Shown piece after piece: positions 34,980-43,321 of a stretch of DNA of 64,000 bases. Location: the NCBI GenBank assembly GCA_963847715.1, contig CAWKAZ010000014.1, positions 124,001 through 188,000 of the forward strand. Direction: 5' to 3'. Each line of letters begins with the position of its first letter. Within the stretch, counting starts at the first letter, position 1. A model generated the notes under the pieces. The model did no database searches. It saw only the letters and a list, made by a program, of their open reading frames with translations, and was not told the DNA's origin. The stretch is from Acidiflorens sp963847715. GTDB lineage: Bacteria; Acidobacteriota; Terriglobia; Terriglobales; Acidobacteriaceae. The position numbers were made by a program, and so were the translations under genes.

Positions 34980-35411
34980 AGTTACTCCTTCGTAAGCGGA
35001 CTTGAAACTACGGTCCGCGGACCCGGTTTGCGCTGGCTGGAGTGCGCTGCAAATTGCGGGAATTCGGCTGTTAACCGCCGAGGTTCCTCGCTGGTCGCAT
35101 GGTTGGATGCCGCCCCTCGGAACCAGAAACGGCAACCATGCTTTTGACCAACTCTAACGGCGAATGCCGGGACGGGTCAAGTAATAAAACACCACATATT
35201 GTGGTGCCCACTCCGGCAGCGCCTTTAGTTGCACACACACTACAACAACTGAGCGCAAGTTGAGGTGGAGAAAAGAATAAAGACAACGAGGCGGGAGACC
35301 GCGAGAGCTGTAAACACTGTAGCGCCGGAAGGGGGCGGATGCAATCCTCAGAAGGGCAATTTTCTTCGCGAATCTTCGTGCTCTGATCTTTAGTCGTACT
35401 TCAGTCGTACT
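34980..35411. other. Non-coding stretch upstream of smc
   Basis: 432 nt between two minus-strand genes. The only repeat seen is an 11-bp tandem duplication of AGTCGTACTTC (35392-35413), which begins at the stop codon of the FAD oxidoreductase gene. The smc ribosome-binding site lies at 34984-34990. No RNA gene or terminator is recognised. Confidence 0.35.
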
Positions 35412-37337
35412 TCAAGCGCGCTTGGCGATTTCGCCTACAGCGCGATATGCCTGGTCGATGGCGGTGTCGGTTTCGGCGTTAGCTCCTGCGTCGGAGTTCG
35501 CGATGGTGATGCGGCCGAACGCTTGACGTCCCACGACCCAAGGCTCCTCGCCATTTTTCCAATCGGGGTCGAAGAGCGTGTTCGGAGCGAAGGAGTAACC
35601 GTGCGCCCAGCGGTTGACGGTGATGCCCTTGATGTCGCGGGCGGGATCAAAGCCGGCGGGTCCAAGCATGGTTCCGAGTTGCTGGCGGATGTTGCGTTCG
35701 AAGGTAGCGAAGGGCGTGCCCATGAGTTGAGCGCGCCCGGCGCGGTTCTGATCGCGAACCGGCAAGCCGGGCTTGCACGGCGTGCGCAGCATGAACAATA
35801 CGATCGGCTCTTCCGGGGTTCCGGAGAAGTGATAGTCGCCGAGACTGACCGGGTAATCGAGCGCGGTGAAGGAGTGGTAGCTGCCGGGTGAAACGATCTG
35901 GTGAACGCCGAGTTTGTGGAAGCTGGTCCAATTGGCAATGGCGACGTGCGTATAAACGAGCGGCATCTTCACGAGGTACTGGAGCGCGTCGCGCTGCTTT
36001 TCGGGAAGTTCCGGGCAGAGATAGGGGATCATCGTGTTGTAACAAGCAAGAACGCAGGTTTTGGCGCGTACGGTTTGCGGCTTGCCTCCACGTACATAGG
36101 CGACTTCGACTTCTTTGGCGGACTGCGCGGGGCCGACGTGGGCGACGTGAACGACTGTGCTGTTCAAACGAATGCGGACGGAAGAGTTCGGTTGGTCGAG
36201 GCGTGCGTAATCCGTGGGGGCGGTAACGATATCGTCCATGGTGTGGCCGGGAATGGAGCCGGGCACGAGTTCGCGGACGAGCAGGCGAGCGATCGAAGCG
36301 TTGCCGTCGGGAAAATGAAAAATGTACGGGTCACGCGTCTCTTTCTCCGATGGATCAGTCAGGCTGAGGCCGTCGAAGCCGGGATAGCTCATGGCTCCGT
36401 AGTCGTCACCAGCCTGGTAGCACTGGTAGGCGGAAACGGCGTCGATGCCGACGGTGAACAAATCGTTGGTATAGGACTGGAAGAAGGGCAGGCAATCCGG
36501 CGTCATCTTGCAGATATCGGTCAGGAATTTTGCGTAGCTGATCTTGCTGAGACGCGCGATTTTCTGCTCGCGGGAGAGACCGGGTAGGTAATCCTTCTTC
36601 TCAGTGTAGATGCGGGCGATGTCGCGGCGAACAGGTTCGGATAACGGAGAGTTGGCGAGAAATTCAGGCCAGGGCGTCTTGCCCATGCCAACAACGAGGC
36701 GGTCGTCACCGAAAGTGGTGCGGTCGTAAAACATGCCAGTGCCGAGATTGCTGTAAAGCTTGCGGTCAAAAGCCTTGTAGAAGCGTTGAATATCGATGCC
36801 GAGTTCCGTGAGCAAGCCCATCGCGACCGCACTGTATTCCGAGGGACGCTCGATCGACATCGTGCCACCGTGAGCGATCAGAGTGCGATCGCCGACGCGG
36901 AATTCGTTTCGCTTGGCGTGGCCTCCGAAGTCGTCGTGATTGTCGAGAATGAGGATGCGCGCTTTGTGGCCGGCAGCTTTTCGATAAAAATGCGAAGCGG
37001 CTAGTCCGCTGATACCGGCACCCACGATGACGAGGTCGTAGGTCTCGCCGGTGTTAGCGGGCTTTCCCATGGATTCCGGCGAGTCGCCATCGCGAAGACG
37101 GTGCGCGTAGGTGAACGTGCCGTCGTGATTCCCGCGCATTCCGGTGAGAGCCGGAGGATAGTAGCCGAGAGATTTTTCGGAAGCATGGGGAGCTTCGTCG
37201 AATGCCAGCGCGGCGGGAGGGAGCATCGCGCCGCCGACGGTGAGGGCGACTCCGTTCAAGAAGTTGCGGCGGGAGATGGAGCAGTGCATCCCGAGGTCTT
37301 GGTCTTTTCTTTGTTCGTTATCCTTGTCGTTGCTCAT
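35412..37337 (-). CDS. Tat-exported FAD-dependent oxidoreductase, spermidine dehydrogenase-like
   Basis: 641 residues. A twin-arginine signal (SRRNFLNGVALTVGGAM, residues 22-38) indicates folded export. The FAD Rossmann motif YDLVIVGAGISGLAASHFYR lies near residue 100, followed by ILILDNHDDFGGHAKRNEF and the characteristic LIAHGGTMSIERP. The C-terminal FAD-binding segment (FGRITIANSDAGA) completes the amine-oxidase-like fold. Length and pattern resemble SpdH-type spermidine dehydrogenases, which split polyamines in the periplasm and pass electrons to the respiratory chain, but substrate identity is inferred. No cytochrome gene adjoins. Confidence 0.8.
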   Translation of the reverse strand: MSNDKDNEQRKDQDLGMHCSISRRNFLNGVALTVGGAMLPPAALAFDEAPHASEKSLGYYPPALTGMRGNHDGTFTYAHRLRDGDSPESMGKPANTGETYDLVIVGAGISGLAASHFYRKAAGHKARILILDNHDDFGGHAKRNEFRVGDRTLIAHGGTMSIERPSEYSAVAMGLLTELGIDIQRFYKAFDRKLYSNLGTGMFYDRTTFGDDRLVVGMGKTPWPEFLANSPLSEPVRRDIARIYTEKKDYLPGLSREQKIARLSKISYAKFLTDICKMTPDCLPFFQSYTNDLFTVGIDAVSAYQCYQAGDDYGAMSYPGFDGLSLTDPSEKETRDPYIFHFPDGNASIARLLVRELVPGSIPGHTMDDIVTAPTDYARLDQPNSSVRIRLNSTVVHVAHVGPAQSAKEVEVAYVRGGKPQTVRAKTCVLACYNTMIPYLCPELPEKQRDALQYLVKMPLVYTHVAIANWTSFHKLGVHQIVSPGSYHSFTALDYPVSLGDYHFSGTPEEPIVLFMLRTPCKPGLPVRDQNRAGRAQLMGTPFATFERNIRQQLGTMLGPAGFDPARDIKGITVNRWAHGYSFAPNTLFDPDWKNGEEPWVVGRQAFGRITIANSDAGANAETDTAIDQAYRAVGEIAKRA

Positions 37338-37463
37338 AAGAACCCAAAACGCCGTTGATTATACCGGGGGATGCCCATGGGTGCGAACTCCGCTTCCATC
37401 ATGTACCTTCATGTCCTTGGTGACTAAGGGTCTATCATCCACTGATCGGAATCGAGAAACGCC

Positions 37464-39482
37464 ATGCTCAGAATCATCATAAGGAGTTTTTGTGCTCTTA
37501 CCGTGGGCTTGCTGGCCTGCTCGATGTGGGCCGCAACGCCAGATTCATTGATCCCTGATCCAGGTCACGCGCAGGCTGAATCTACCGGCAACCAATTCAA
37601 GGTGTGGAATGGCGCGGTTGAAGGAGTTTGGGAGACTTCGAACGGCAAGCTCACAGCGGTGAGCATGACCAACCGGCTGGATGGGAAGCCGATGCCGGTG
37701 CCGGAGAGGCTCTTTGAACTCACGATCGCGAATGGGGCTCCCGTAAGCAGTGAAAGCATGAAAGTTTTTACCGGCCCGAAGCTGGAGAGGGTTGCTGGGA
37801 ATTCCTCGGCTTCGCGTCTGGCGGAGCGCTTCGATGGGCAACAGGTCACGGTGGAACTCGAGAGCGAGATGCCGGCGTTGCATGCTACCTGGCGGATCAT
37901 TCTGCGCGATGGGTCGAATTACTTTCGCCAGGAACTGACATTGCAGGCGCCGAAAACGGATGTCGAAATCTCGTCGATTCGCCTGGTGGACATGAACGTG
38001 CCGGGCGCGTCGATCTCCGGCGTGGTCAAGGGCTCGCCTGTAGTGGCCGGCAATTTGTTCTTTGGCTTCGAGCATCCGATTTCCGAGAGCCGGATTACGC
38101 AGGGGCGCGTGTTGTGCAGCATCAGCCGCGAACTTCCTCTGCGCGCTGGACAGAGCATTACGTACTCTTCGGTCGCCGGGGTCACGCCGAACGGACAATT
38201 GCGCCGCGGATTTCTCAACTACGTGGAGCGCGAGCGGGCGCATCCGTATCGTCCGTTTTTGCATTACAACTCGTGGTACGACATCGGATATTTCAGCAAA
38301 TTTGACGAAGGCGCAGCGGTGGGAGTCATCCGTGCGTACGGCGCCGAGCTGGTTGAGAAGCGCGGCGTGAAGATGGATTCCTTTCTATTCGATGACGGAT
38401 GGGACGACAATGCGACGCTGTGGCATTTCGATCGCGGCTTTCCGCACGGATTCACGCCGTTGAAAGAGGCAGCCGCGAAATATGGCGCAGCGCCGGGAGT
38501 GTGGCTCTCTCCGTGGGGCGGATACGGTAACCCTCATGATGAGCGGGTGGCGTACGGCAAGAAGCAAGGATTCGAAACGAACGAGGGTGGATTCGCGCTC
38601 TCCGGGCCAAAATACTTTGCGCGCTTTCGCGAGACCGCGTTGGACTTCATCAATCGATATGGCGTGAACCAGTTCAAGATCGACGGCACGGGAAACGTCA
38701 ACAGCGCAATCAAGGGCAGCGAATTTGACAGCGACTTCCATGCGGCGATCAGCCTGATCCAGGAGTGGCGGCGGATTAAGCCTGATATCTATGTCAATCT
38801 GACCACCGGAACATATCCGTCGCCGTTTTGGCTGCAGTATGCCGATTCCATTTGGCGCGGCGGGGATGATCATTCTTTTCTTGGCGTCGGTTCGAACCGG
38901 CAGAAGTGGATTACGTATCGCGACGCGGACACTTTTGCCGGCGTGGTGCAGGCAGGACCACTGTATCCGCTGAACTCGCTCATGTTGCATGGGCTGATTT
39001 ATGCGCGCCACGCCCACAATCTCGACACCGACCCCGATCATGATTTCGCCACCGAGGTGCGCGACTATTTCGGCACCGGAACGCAGCTGCAAGAGATGTA
39101 TGTCACACCGGCATTGCTCAAGGAGGCCGATTGGGATGTGATTGCCGAGTGCGCCAAGTGGTCGCGCACTAATTCAGATGTTCTGGTGGATACGCACTGG
39201 ATCGGAGGCGATCCAGCGATGCTTGAAGTCTACGGATGGGCATCGTGGTCGCCGCGCAAGGGGATTCTCGTGCTGCGCAACCCGAGTGATCATCCGCAGT
39301 CCATCACGATTGATTTACAGAGTGCCTTCGAACTGCCGGAGCAGGCAGCGCGACAGTACAGCGCGCATAGTCCGTGGCAGAAGGATGCTGGGCAGGCGTC
39401 AATTTCGCTTAAAGCGGGCGAGCCGCATGTTTTTCAGCTGGAGCCGTTTCAAGTCTTGACGTTGGATATGCTGCCGCAGTGA
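37464..39482 (+). CDS. Secreted GH36-like alpha-glycosidase
   Basis: 672 residues with a signal peptide (SFCALTVGLLACSMWAA). An N-terminal beta-sandwich domain (residues 40-260) precedes a TIM barrel: FLHYNSWYDIGYF, SFLFDDGWDDNATLW, the presumed nucleophile Asp407 in QFKIDGTGN and the presumed acid/base Asp468 or 469 in WRGGDDHSF. A C-terminal beta domain ends in PFQVLTLDML. This is the clan-D plan of GH27/31/36 melibiases, which cut alpha-galactosides with retention. Sequence does not fix the sugar; GH36-related acidobacterial enzymes may act on plant or microbial polysaccharides. Monocistronic and convergent with an esterase gene. Confidence 0.8.
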   Translation: MLRIIIRSFCALTVGLLACSMWAATPDSLIPDPGHAQAESTGNQFKVWNGAVEGVWETSNGKLTAVSMTNRLDGKPMPVPERLFELTIANGAPVSSESMKVFTGPKLERVAGNSSASRLAERFDGQQVTVELESEMPALHATWRIILRDGSNYFRQELTLQAPKTDVEISSIRLVDMNVPGASISGVVKGSPVVAGNLFFGFEHPISESRITQGRVLCSISRELPLRAGQSITYSSVAGVTPNGQLRRGFLNYVERERAHPYRPFLHYNSWYDIGYFSKFDEGAAVGVIRAYGAELVEKRGVKMDSFLFDDGWDDNATLWHFDRGFPHGFTPLKEAAAKYGAAPGVWLSPWGGYGNPHDERVAYGKKQGFETNEGGFALSGPKYFARFRETALDFINRYGVNQFKIDGTGNVNSAIKGSEFDSDFHAAISLIQEWRRIKPDIYVNLTTGTYPSPFWLQYADSIWRGGDDHSFLGVGSNRQKWITYRDADTFAGVVQAGPLYPLNSLMLHGLIYARHAHNLDTDPDHDFATEVRDYFGTGTQLQEMYVTPALLKEADWDVIAECAKWSRTNSDVLVDTHWIGGDPAMLEVYGWASWSPRKGILVLRNPSDHPQSITIDLQSAFELPEQAARQYSAHSPWQKDAGQASISLKAGEPHVFQLEPFQVLTLDMLPQ

Positions 39483-39496
39483 GCTCGACGTCGCAC

Positions 39497-41530
39497 CTAG
39501 GGGAGTTTGACTTCCCGTATATCCGCGAGATCCAGGCTGAGGTCACCTGACGGCGGAACCGGGAGCGAACAAGTTTCCCGCACGCCTCCGCTCGACACGG
39601 TCTTGCCGTTCCACACGATTCGCAGGTCGCCGGGTTTCGGTAGGAGCTCCTGCCGTAAATACAGGCGGAGGCTCTTGACGTTATAGCTGTGAATTTCGAG
39701 CGTGTTGCCTCCGGAGTTGTCGGCTTTGATGCGTGCCTCAAGGCTCGACTTGCCGGGCTTGCCATCGAGAATTTCTACCCAATAATTACGTGTCGCCAAT
39801 GCGTCGGACATGACAAGTTTCACCTCCCGCGGGAATGGGTTGCGAACCTTGTTCCTGAAGAAGTCGAGAGCCAATCCGTTGTCGGACGCGAGGGTGAGGT
39901 CGTGGCCGTGCTTCGGAAGGATCTTCAATTCGGGTTTGACTACCGAAACGAATTCTTTCAGCGTGTCATAGGTTGTGGTGGAGCAATCGGGCGTGATGCG
40001 GGTATCGTTTTCGCCGTGAACGAAGAAGAGCGGGAGGTTCGCAACGTTCGGCAACCCCGCTTTGACTTGATCATTGCACTGGCCAGCGCCCATCAGAGAA
40101 ACAACAGCGGCGAACCGGTGCGGCCACAGAGTAGCGTACCAAAGCGCGCCTGTGCCGCCGTTGCTGAAGCCGGTGAGGTAGATTTGTTCCCGATCGACGT
40201 TGAAGCGCTGCAGGACGTCTTTCAAGACGGCATCGAAACGCTGCGTCACCTCCGCAGTCCACCAATACCCTCCAGCATGTGGATAGAGAACCAGGTAGTT
40301 CGTATTCTTGACCGCATCCTCGGCAGAGAAGGGTGCGTCGAGACCGATGCCGGCGCCACCCTCCAGATAGATCAGCAACGGAGAAGGCCGATCCTCGCGG
40401 TAAGTGAGAGGCACGCGCATGAGATAAGGAGCCGCAGCATCGCCAATGGGCACGGCAAGCAGAGTGGTGCCGAATTTCGCGGGGAGTTTCGCGGGCAGCG
40501 CGTGGTGACACTGGTCAGCAACAGGCTCGTGGTTTTGGGAGGCATCGTACGCATCAACGGCGAGCTTCACCTGCGGACTGTCATTCCGCCTCAGCTTGTC
40601 AAGGGTGTCGGCCGGGAGGGCGAGTTTCCTCCGCGATGCGATGGCTAGAGCGAGGGCTTGCGCGGGAGGGTCGTCTGCAGCGAGAACGGGCAACAACTGA
40701 TCGGTCGAAACCGGCACGTCGGGGCTAAGCAAGAGCGCATCCAACGCACCCTGGCGCGTTTCTTCCGCGGCGAGCCAATGTTCGAGCGATTCGCCGCGTA
40801 CTCGCGAGACAAGTTCCATCCGCAGTGTTTCGTGGGTCGTTCCAGAATCCGGATAAGTTCCTTCAAGTGTCAACTGTTCGAGAACTCCCGACTCGGGTGA
40901 CCACCAGTAGCTGATTTTGAGGGACCCGTCGGGGGACGTTGCTTCGATGTGGTGGCACATCTTGTTGTGGATCGATTCGTCGTTCACCCAGCGAAAGTCG
41001 AGAAGCCAGCGGGTGCGGCCGTGCCATACCTCGCCCTTGGCGACCGGCGTAGGCGGAAGACTCATGACCTCATGCACGAAGTCGAGAACGTGGCTGCGGG
41101 TTTCCCGCGCCATTTCCCACGCATATTGCGGCTCGCCAGTGGTCGTTACGTCCATCGCTTCGGAAAAACGCGAAGCACGGGTCTGCATGCGCTTCTGAAA
41201 GTCCGGCAGTTCGCGGGAGAGTCTGTCTTTCCCCTTTTCCATGTATCTGGAAAGTTCCGCCGCTTCACGATTTCTTTGGAATCCCAGGGAGACGCCTGCC
41301 TTGGTCGTTCCCGCCACTAGAACGTGAGTGTTGAAACGCGAGTTGACGACGACTTCTTCGTGTTCGTCAGTCTTTGTCTCCCGCTGGAAGGTGTAGCTGT
41401 AGGTAAGGTGGTCGCCAGCGCGCAAGCTGTACTGCCACGACGGATTCTGCGCGGCCGCCAGGGACAACGTTGAAGTCGCCAGAGCCGTAATCACAGCCGT
41501 ACTGCGGAAATATGAGTAGCGGCTACGCAA
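39497..41530 (-). CDS. Secreted alpha/beta-hydrolase, esterase-like
   Basis: 677 residues from TTG 41530, one codon after the stop of the prenyl synthase gene, so translation is coupled. A signal peptide (TAVITALATSTLSLAAAQ) is followed by about 330 residues of beta-rich domain (YSLRAGDHLTYSYTFQRET) without known family. Residues 350-600 form an alpha/beta-hydrolase of the PHB-depolymerase/feruloyl-esterase kind: YLEGGAGIGLDAPF for the oxyanion hole, Ser456 in TGFSNGGTGALW, Asp of HGENDTRI and His of PKHGHDLT. A C-terminal beta domain follows. It probably releases acyl or aryl groups from extracellular substrates. Confidence 0.8.
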   Translation of the reverse strand: MRSRYSYFRSTAVITALATSTLSLAAAQNPSWQYSLRAGDHLTYSYTFQRETKTDEHEEVVVNSRFNTHVLVAGTTKAGVSLGFQRNREAAELSRYMEKGKDRLSRELPDFQKRMQTRASRFSEAMDVTTTGEPQYAWEMARETRSHVLDFVHEVMSLPPTPVAKGEVWHGRTRWLLDFRWVNDESIHNKMCHHIEATSPDGSLKISYWWSPESGVLEQLTLEGTYPDSGTTHETLRMELVSRVRGESLEHWLAAEETRQGALDALLLSPDVPVSTDQLLPVLAADDPPAQALALAIASRRKLALPADTLDKLRRNDSPQVKLAVDAYDASQNHEPVADQCHHALPAKLPAKFGTTLLAVPIGDAAAPYLMRVPLTYREDRPSPLLIYLEGGAGIGLDAPFSAEDAVKNTNYLVLYPHAGGYWWTAEVTQRFDAVLKDVLQRFNVDREQIYLTGFSNGGTGALWYATLWPHRFAAVVSLMGAGQCNDQVKAGLPNVANLPLFFVHGENDTRITPDCSTTTYDTLKEFVSVVKPELKILPKHGHDLTLASDNGLALDFFRNKVRNPFPREVKLVMSDALATRNYWVEILDGKPGKSSLEARIKADNSGGNTLEIHSYNVKSLRLYLRQELLPKPGDLRIVWNGKTVSSGGVRETCSLPVPPSGDLSLDLADIREVKLP

Positions 41531-42415
41531 TCATTTGTTGCGCTCTACAAGAAATCGAGCGAGGTCCTTCAAGTTGGACGCGGCCGAACCGTATTTGGTT
41601 AGCTCCTCACAGGCCCGATCCACTAGCGCATCTGCTTTGCGCGCCGATTCCTCAATACCAAACAGCGCTGGGTACGTCGTCTTCTCCGCGGCGGCGTCTT
41701 TGCCCGCGGTTTTTCCTAACTGCTCGGAGGTTTGCGTCAGGTCTAGGATGTCGTCGACGATCTGGAAAGCGAGGCCGATCGATTGCCCGTAGGTTCGAAG
41801 GTGCGCGATATCTTCCGCCGACGCTCCGGCATACATGCCGCCGCTGACCACGCTCGCGGTAATGAGTGCCGCGGTCTTGGAGCGGTGGATATATTCAAGC
41901 GTCTGGAGGTCGGGCTTCGTGTGTTCTGCTTCCAGGTCCACGACCTGGCCTCCGATCATCCCGTCGATGGTGCCGGTGGCGTGGGCGATCTCACGGATGA
42001 TGGCAACGCGAGCTTCGGCGGGACAGGCAGCCTCAGCGAGGACTTCGTAAGCTTGAGTTTGGAGGGCGTCTCCGGCCAGGATGGCAATTGCCTCGCCAAA
42101 GGCTTTGTGGCAGGTGGGACGCCCCCGGCGCAGATCGTCGTTGTCAAGCGCAGGCAGATCGTCGTGAATCAGGGAGTAGGTGTGGAGCATCTCGAGCGCC
42201 GCGCCTACCTGTTCGATGCCGGGGGGGACGTTGCCAGACTGAATCATCCGTCCCGCCTCCATGCAGAGGATTGGACGAAGGCGTTTCCCGCCGGCGAAAA
42301 CACTATGACGCATCGCTTGATGGATCGAGGTCGGATGCTGAGTGGCGGGCGGCAAGAGCTGTTCGAGGGCGGCGTCGGCGGCTTCGCGTCCCTGCTCGAG
42401 AAGTTGTTTCAGCAT
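41531..42415 (-). CDS. ispA: Polyprenyl synthetase (farnesyl/geranylgeranyl diphosphate synthase)
   Basis: 294 residues from ATG 42415. It condenses isopentenyl diphosphate with allylic diphosphates. Motifs are GGKRLRPILC, the first Asp-rich DDLPALDNDD, the KTAAL segment, FQIVDDILD (second Asp-rich motif) and GKTAGKDAAAEKTTYP. The two residues between the first aspartates (LP) and the bulky residues upstream (LEMLHTYSLIHDD) fit an IspA-type short-chain synthase. It lies downstream of xseB, as often seen with ispA, separated by a receiver-like gene and a repeat array. Confidence 0.94.
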   Translation of the reverse strand: MLKQLLEQGREAADAALEQLLPPATQHPTSIHQAMRHSVFAGGKRLRPILCMEAGRMIQSGNVPPGIEQVGAALEMLHTYSLIHDDLPALDNDDLRRGRPTCHKAFGEAIAILAGDALQTQAYEVLAEAACPAEARVAIIREIAHATGTIDGMIGGQVVDLEAEHTKPDLQTLEYIHRSKTAALITASVVSGGMYAGASAEDIAHLRTYGQSIGLAFQIVDDILDLTQTSEQLGKTAGKDAAAEKTTYPALFGIEESARKADALVDRACEELTKYGSAASNLKDLARFLVERNK

Positions 42416-42437
42416 CGAACCGAAGTATAACAAGGGC

Positions 42438-42517
42438 AGGTCTCAGGTATCAGGTCTCAGGAAAACCGTATGTGGTTTGTGATTTCCTAAGACCTGGAAC
42501 CTGACACCTGACACCTG
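42438..42517. repeat. Inverted short tandem repeats (AGGTNTCAGG unit)
   Basis: The left arm AGGTCTCAGGTATCAGG-TCTCAGGAAA (42438-42464) faces the right arm TTTCCTAAGACCTGGAACC-TGACACCTGACACCTG (42483-42517). Units are 7 nt apart within each arm, and the arms form an imperfect hairpin. The array lies between the receiver-like gene and ispA. Confidence 0.75.
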
Positions 42518-42523
42518 GGTTTC

Positions 42524-42886
42524 TCACGCTGCTGCGTGATGCGCGTGCCTGCGCAATAGCGATTGCACCACATCTTTGTTACGTGGTTCGCAGATGTCGG
42601 ATGCTCCCAGGCTCATCGCCTCGGCCCACAGTTTGTCGTCGGCCAGGCGGTGGGTGCCGACTATGCAAAGCTGAGGATATTCGCGATGTAAGCGCTCTAC
42701 TTCGCCGGGCCCCAATACTTCCAGATCCAATACCAGAGCTTCAGCGCGATGCTGACTGACTGCAGTACCGATCTCGTGGTAACTCCGGGCCGTATAAACA
42801 GCTTCGAAATGTTGTGAAAGACCGACCGCCAGAGTTTGTGCAGTTCTGGGGTCATTCTGGAAAAGGACAACACAGAGTGGTTCCAT
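42524..42886 (-). CDS. Degenerate receiver-domain protein
   Basis: 120 residues, one CheY-like domain. The strand/helix order fits: CVVLFQNDPRTAQTLAVGL, then EALVLDLEVLGPGEVERL with the possible phospho-acceptor Asp at about residue 54, CIVGTHRLADDKLWAEAMSLG and DICEPRNKDVVQSLL. The conserved Lys of the fifth strand is not in its normal KP context, and the acidic pocket is reduced to one Asp. It therefore may not be regulated by phosphorylation. It sits between xseB and ispA on the same strand; the reason for the pairing is unknown. Confidence 0.65.
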   Translation of the reverse strand: MEPLCVVLFQNDPRTAQTLAVGLSQHFEAVYTARSYHEIGTAVSQHRAEALVLDLEVLGPGEVERLHREYPQLCIVGTHRLADDKLWAEAMSLGASDICEPRNKDVVQSLLRRHAHHAAA

Positions 42887-42991
42887 AAATCCCCCTGACT
42901 CACCGCATCGTCATTGCGGCGCCTTGGCTGCGACAGCAAAGTGCTAGCACAGGCATTATCAGTTCCGAGCGCGACAGCGTTTCCCACGCAA

Positions 42992-43228
42992 CTATCTGCG
43001 CGACGCTTTCTCGGCCGGGGGCTCGAACGGTTCAGTTTGTAGTTTTCCGTTCTGTTTTAACAGAATCTCTACTTTTCCTTCCGCATCTTCCAGTTGCTTC
43101 CTGCAGGTTGCGGATAGTTGCATGCCTTCCTCAAACAGCGTCAGGGACTTTTCCAGCGGTACCTCTCCCTTTTCCAGTTCCTGGACAATTTTTTCCAGAC
43201 GCTCGAGGCATTCCTCAAACTTTACCAA
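42992..43228 (-). CDS. xseB: Exodeoxyribonuclease VII small subunit
   Basis: A 78-residue helical protein: FEECLERLEKIVQELEKGEV, then PLEKSLTLFEEGMQLSATCR and QLEDAEGKVEILL, which is the whole XseB pattern. It assembles with XseA to degrade single-stranded DNA. xseA is not in the window. Order metF-like, xseB, receiver, ispA on one strand is seen, with gaps of 93 and 105 nt. Confidence 0.95.
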   Translation of the reverse strand: MVKFEECLERLEKIVQELEKGEVPLEKSLTLFEEGMQLSATCRKQLEDAEGKVEILLKQNGKLQTEPFEPPAEKASRR

Positions 43229-43321
43229 TTCAATTGCTCCTACACTCTATTGTAATCCCGTTTGCCGATGGAAATGTCCAGCAAAATTGTCATAGTTCGG
43301 TAATTTCTTGGGCAGGGTGTT

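Noticed and set aside
33687..35147. A 486-codon open frame on the plus strand opposite smc
   Set aside because: It is antisense to a certain smc gene, has repetitive Leu/Phe/Gly composition from reversed coiled-coil codons, and lacks a ribosome-binding site.
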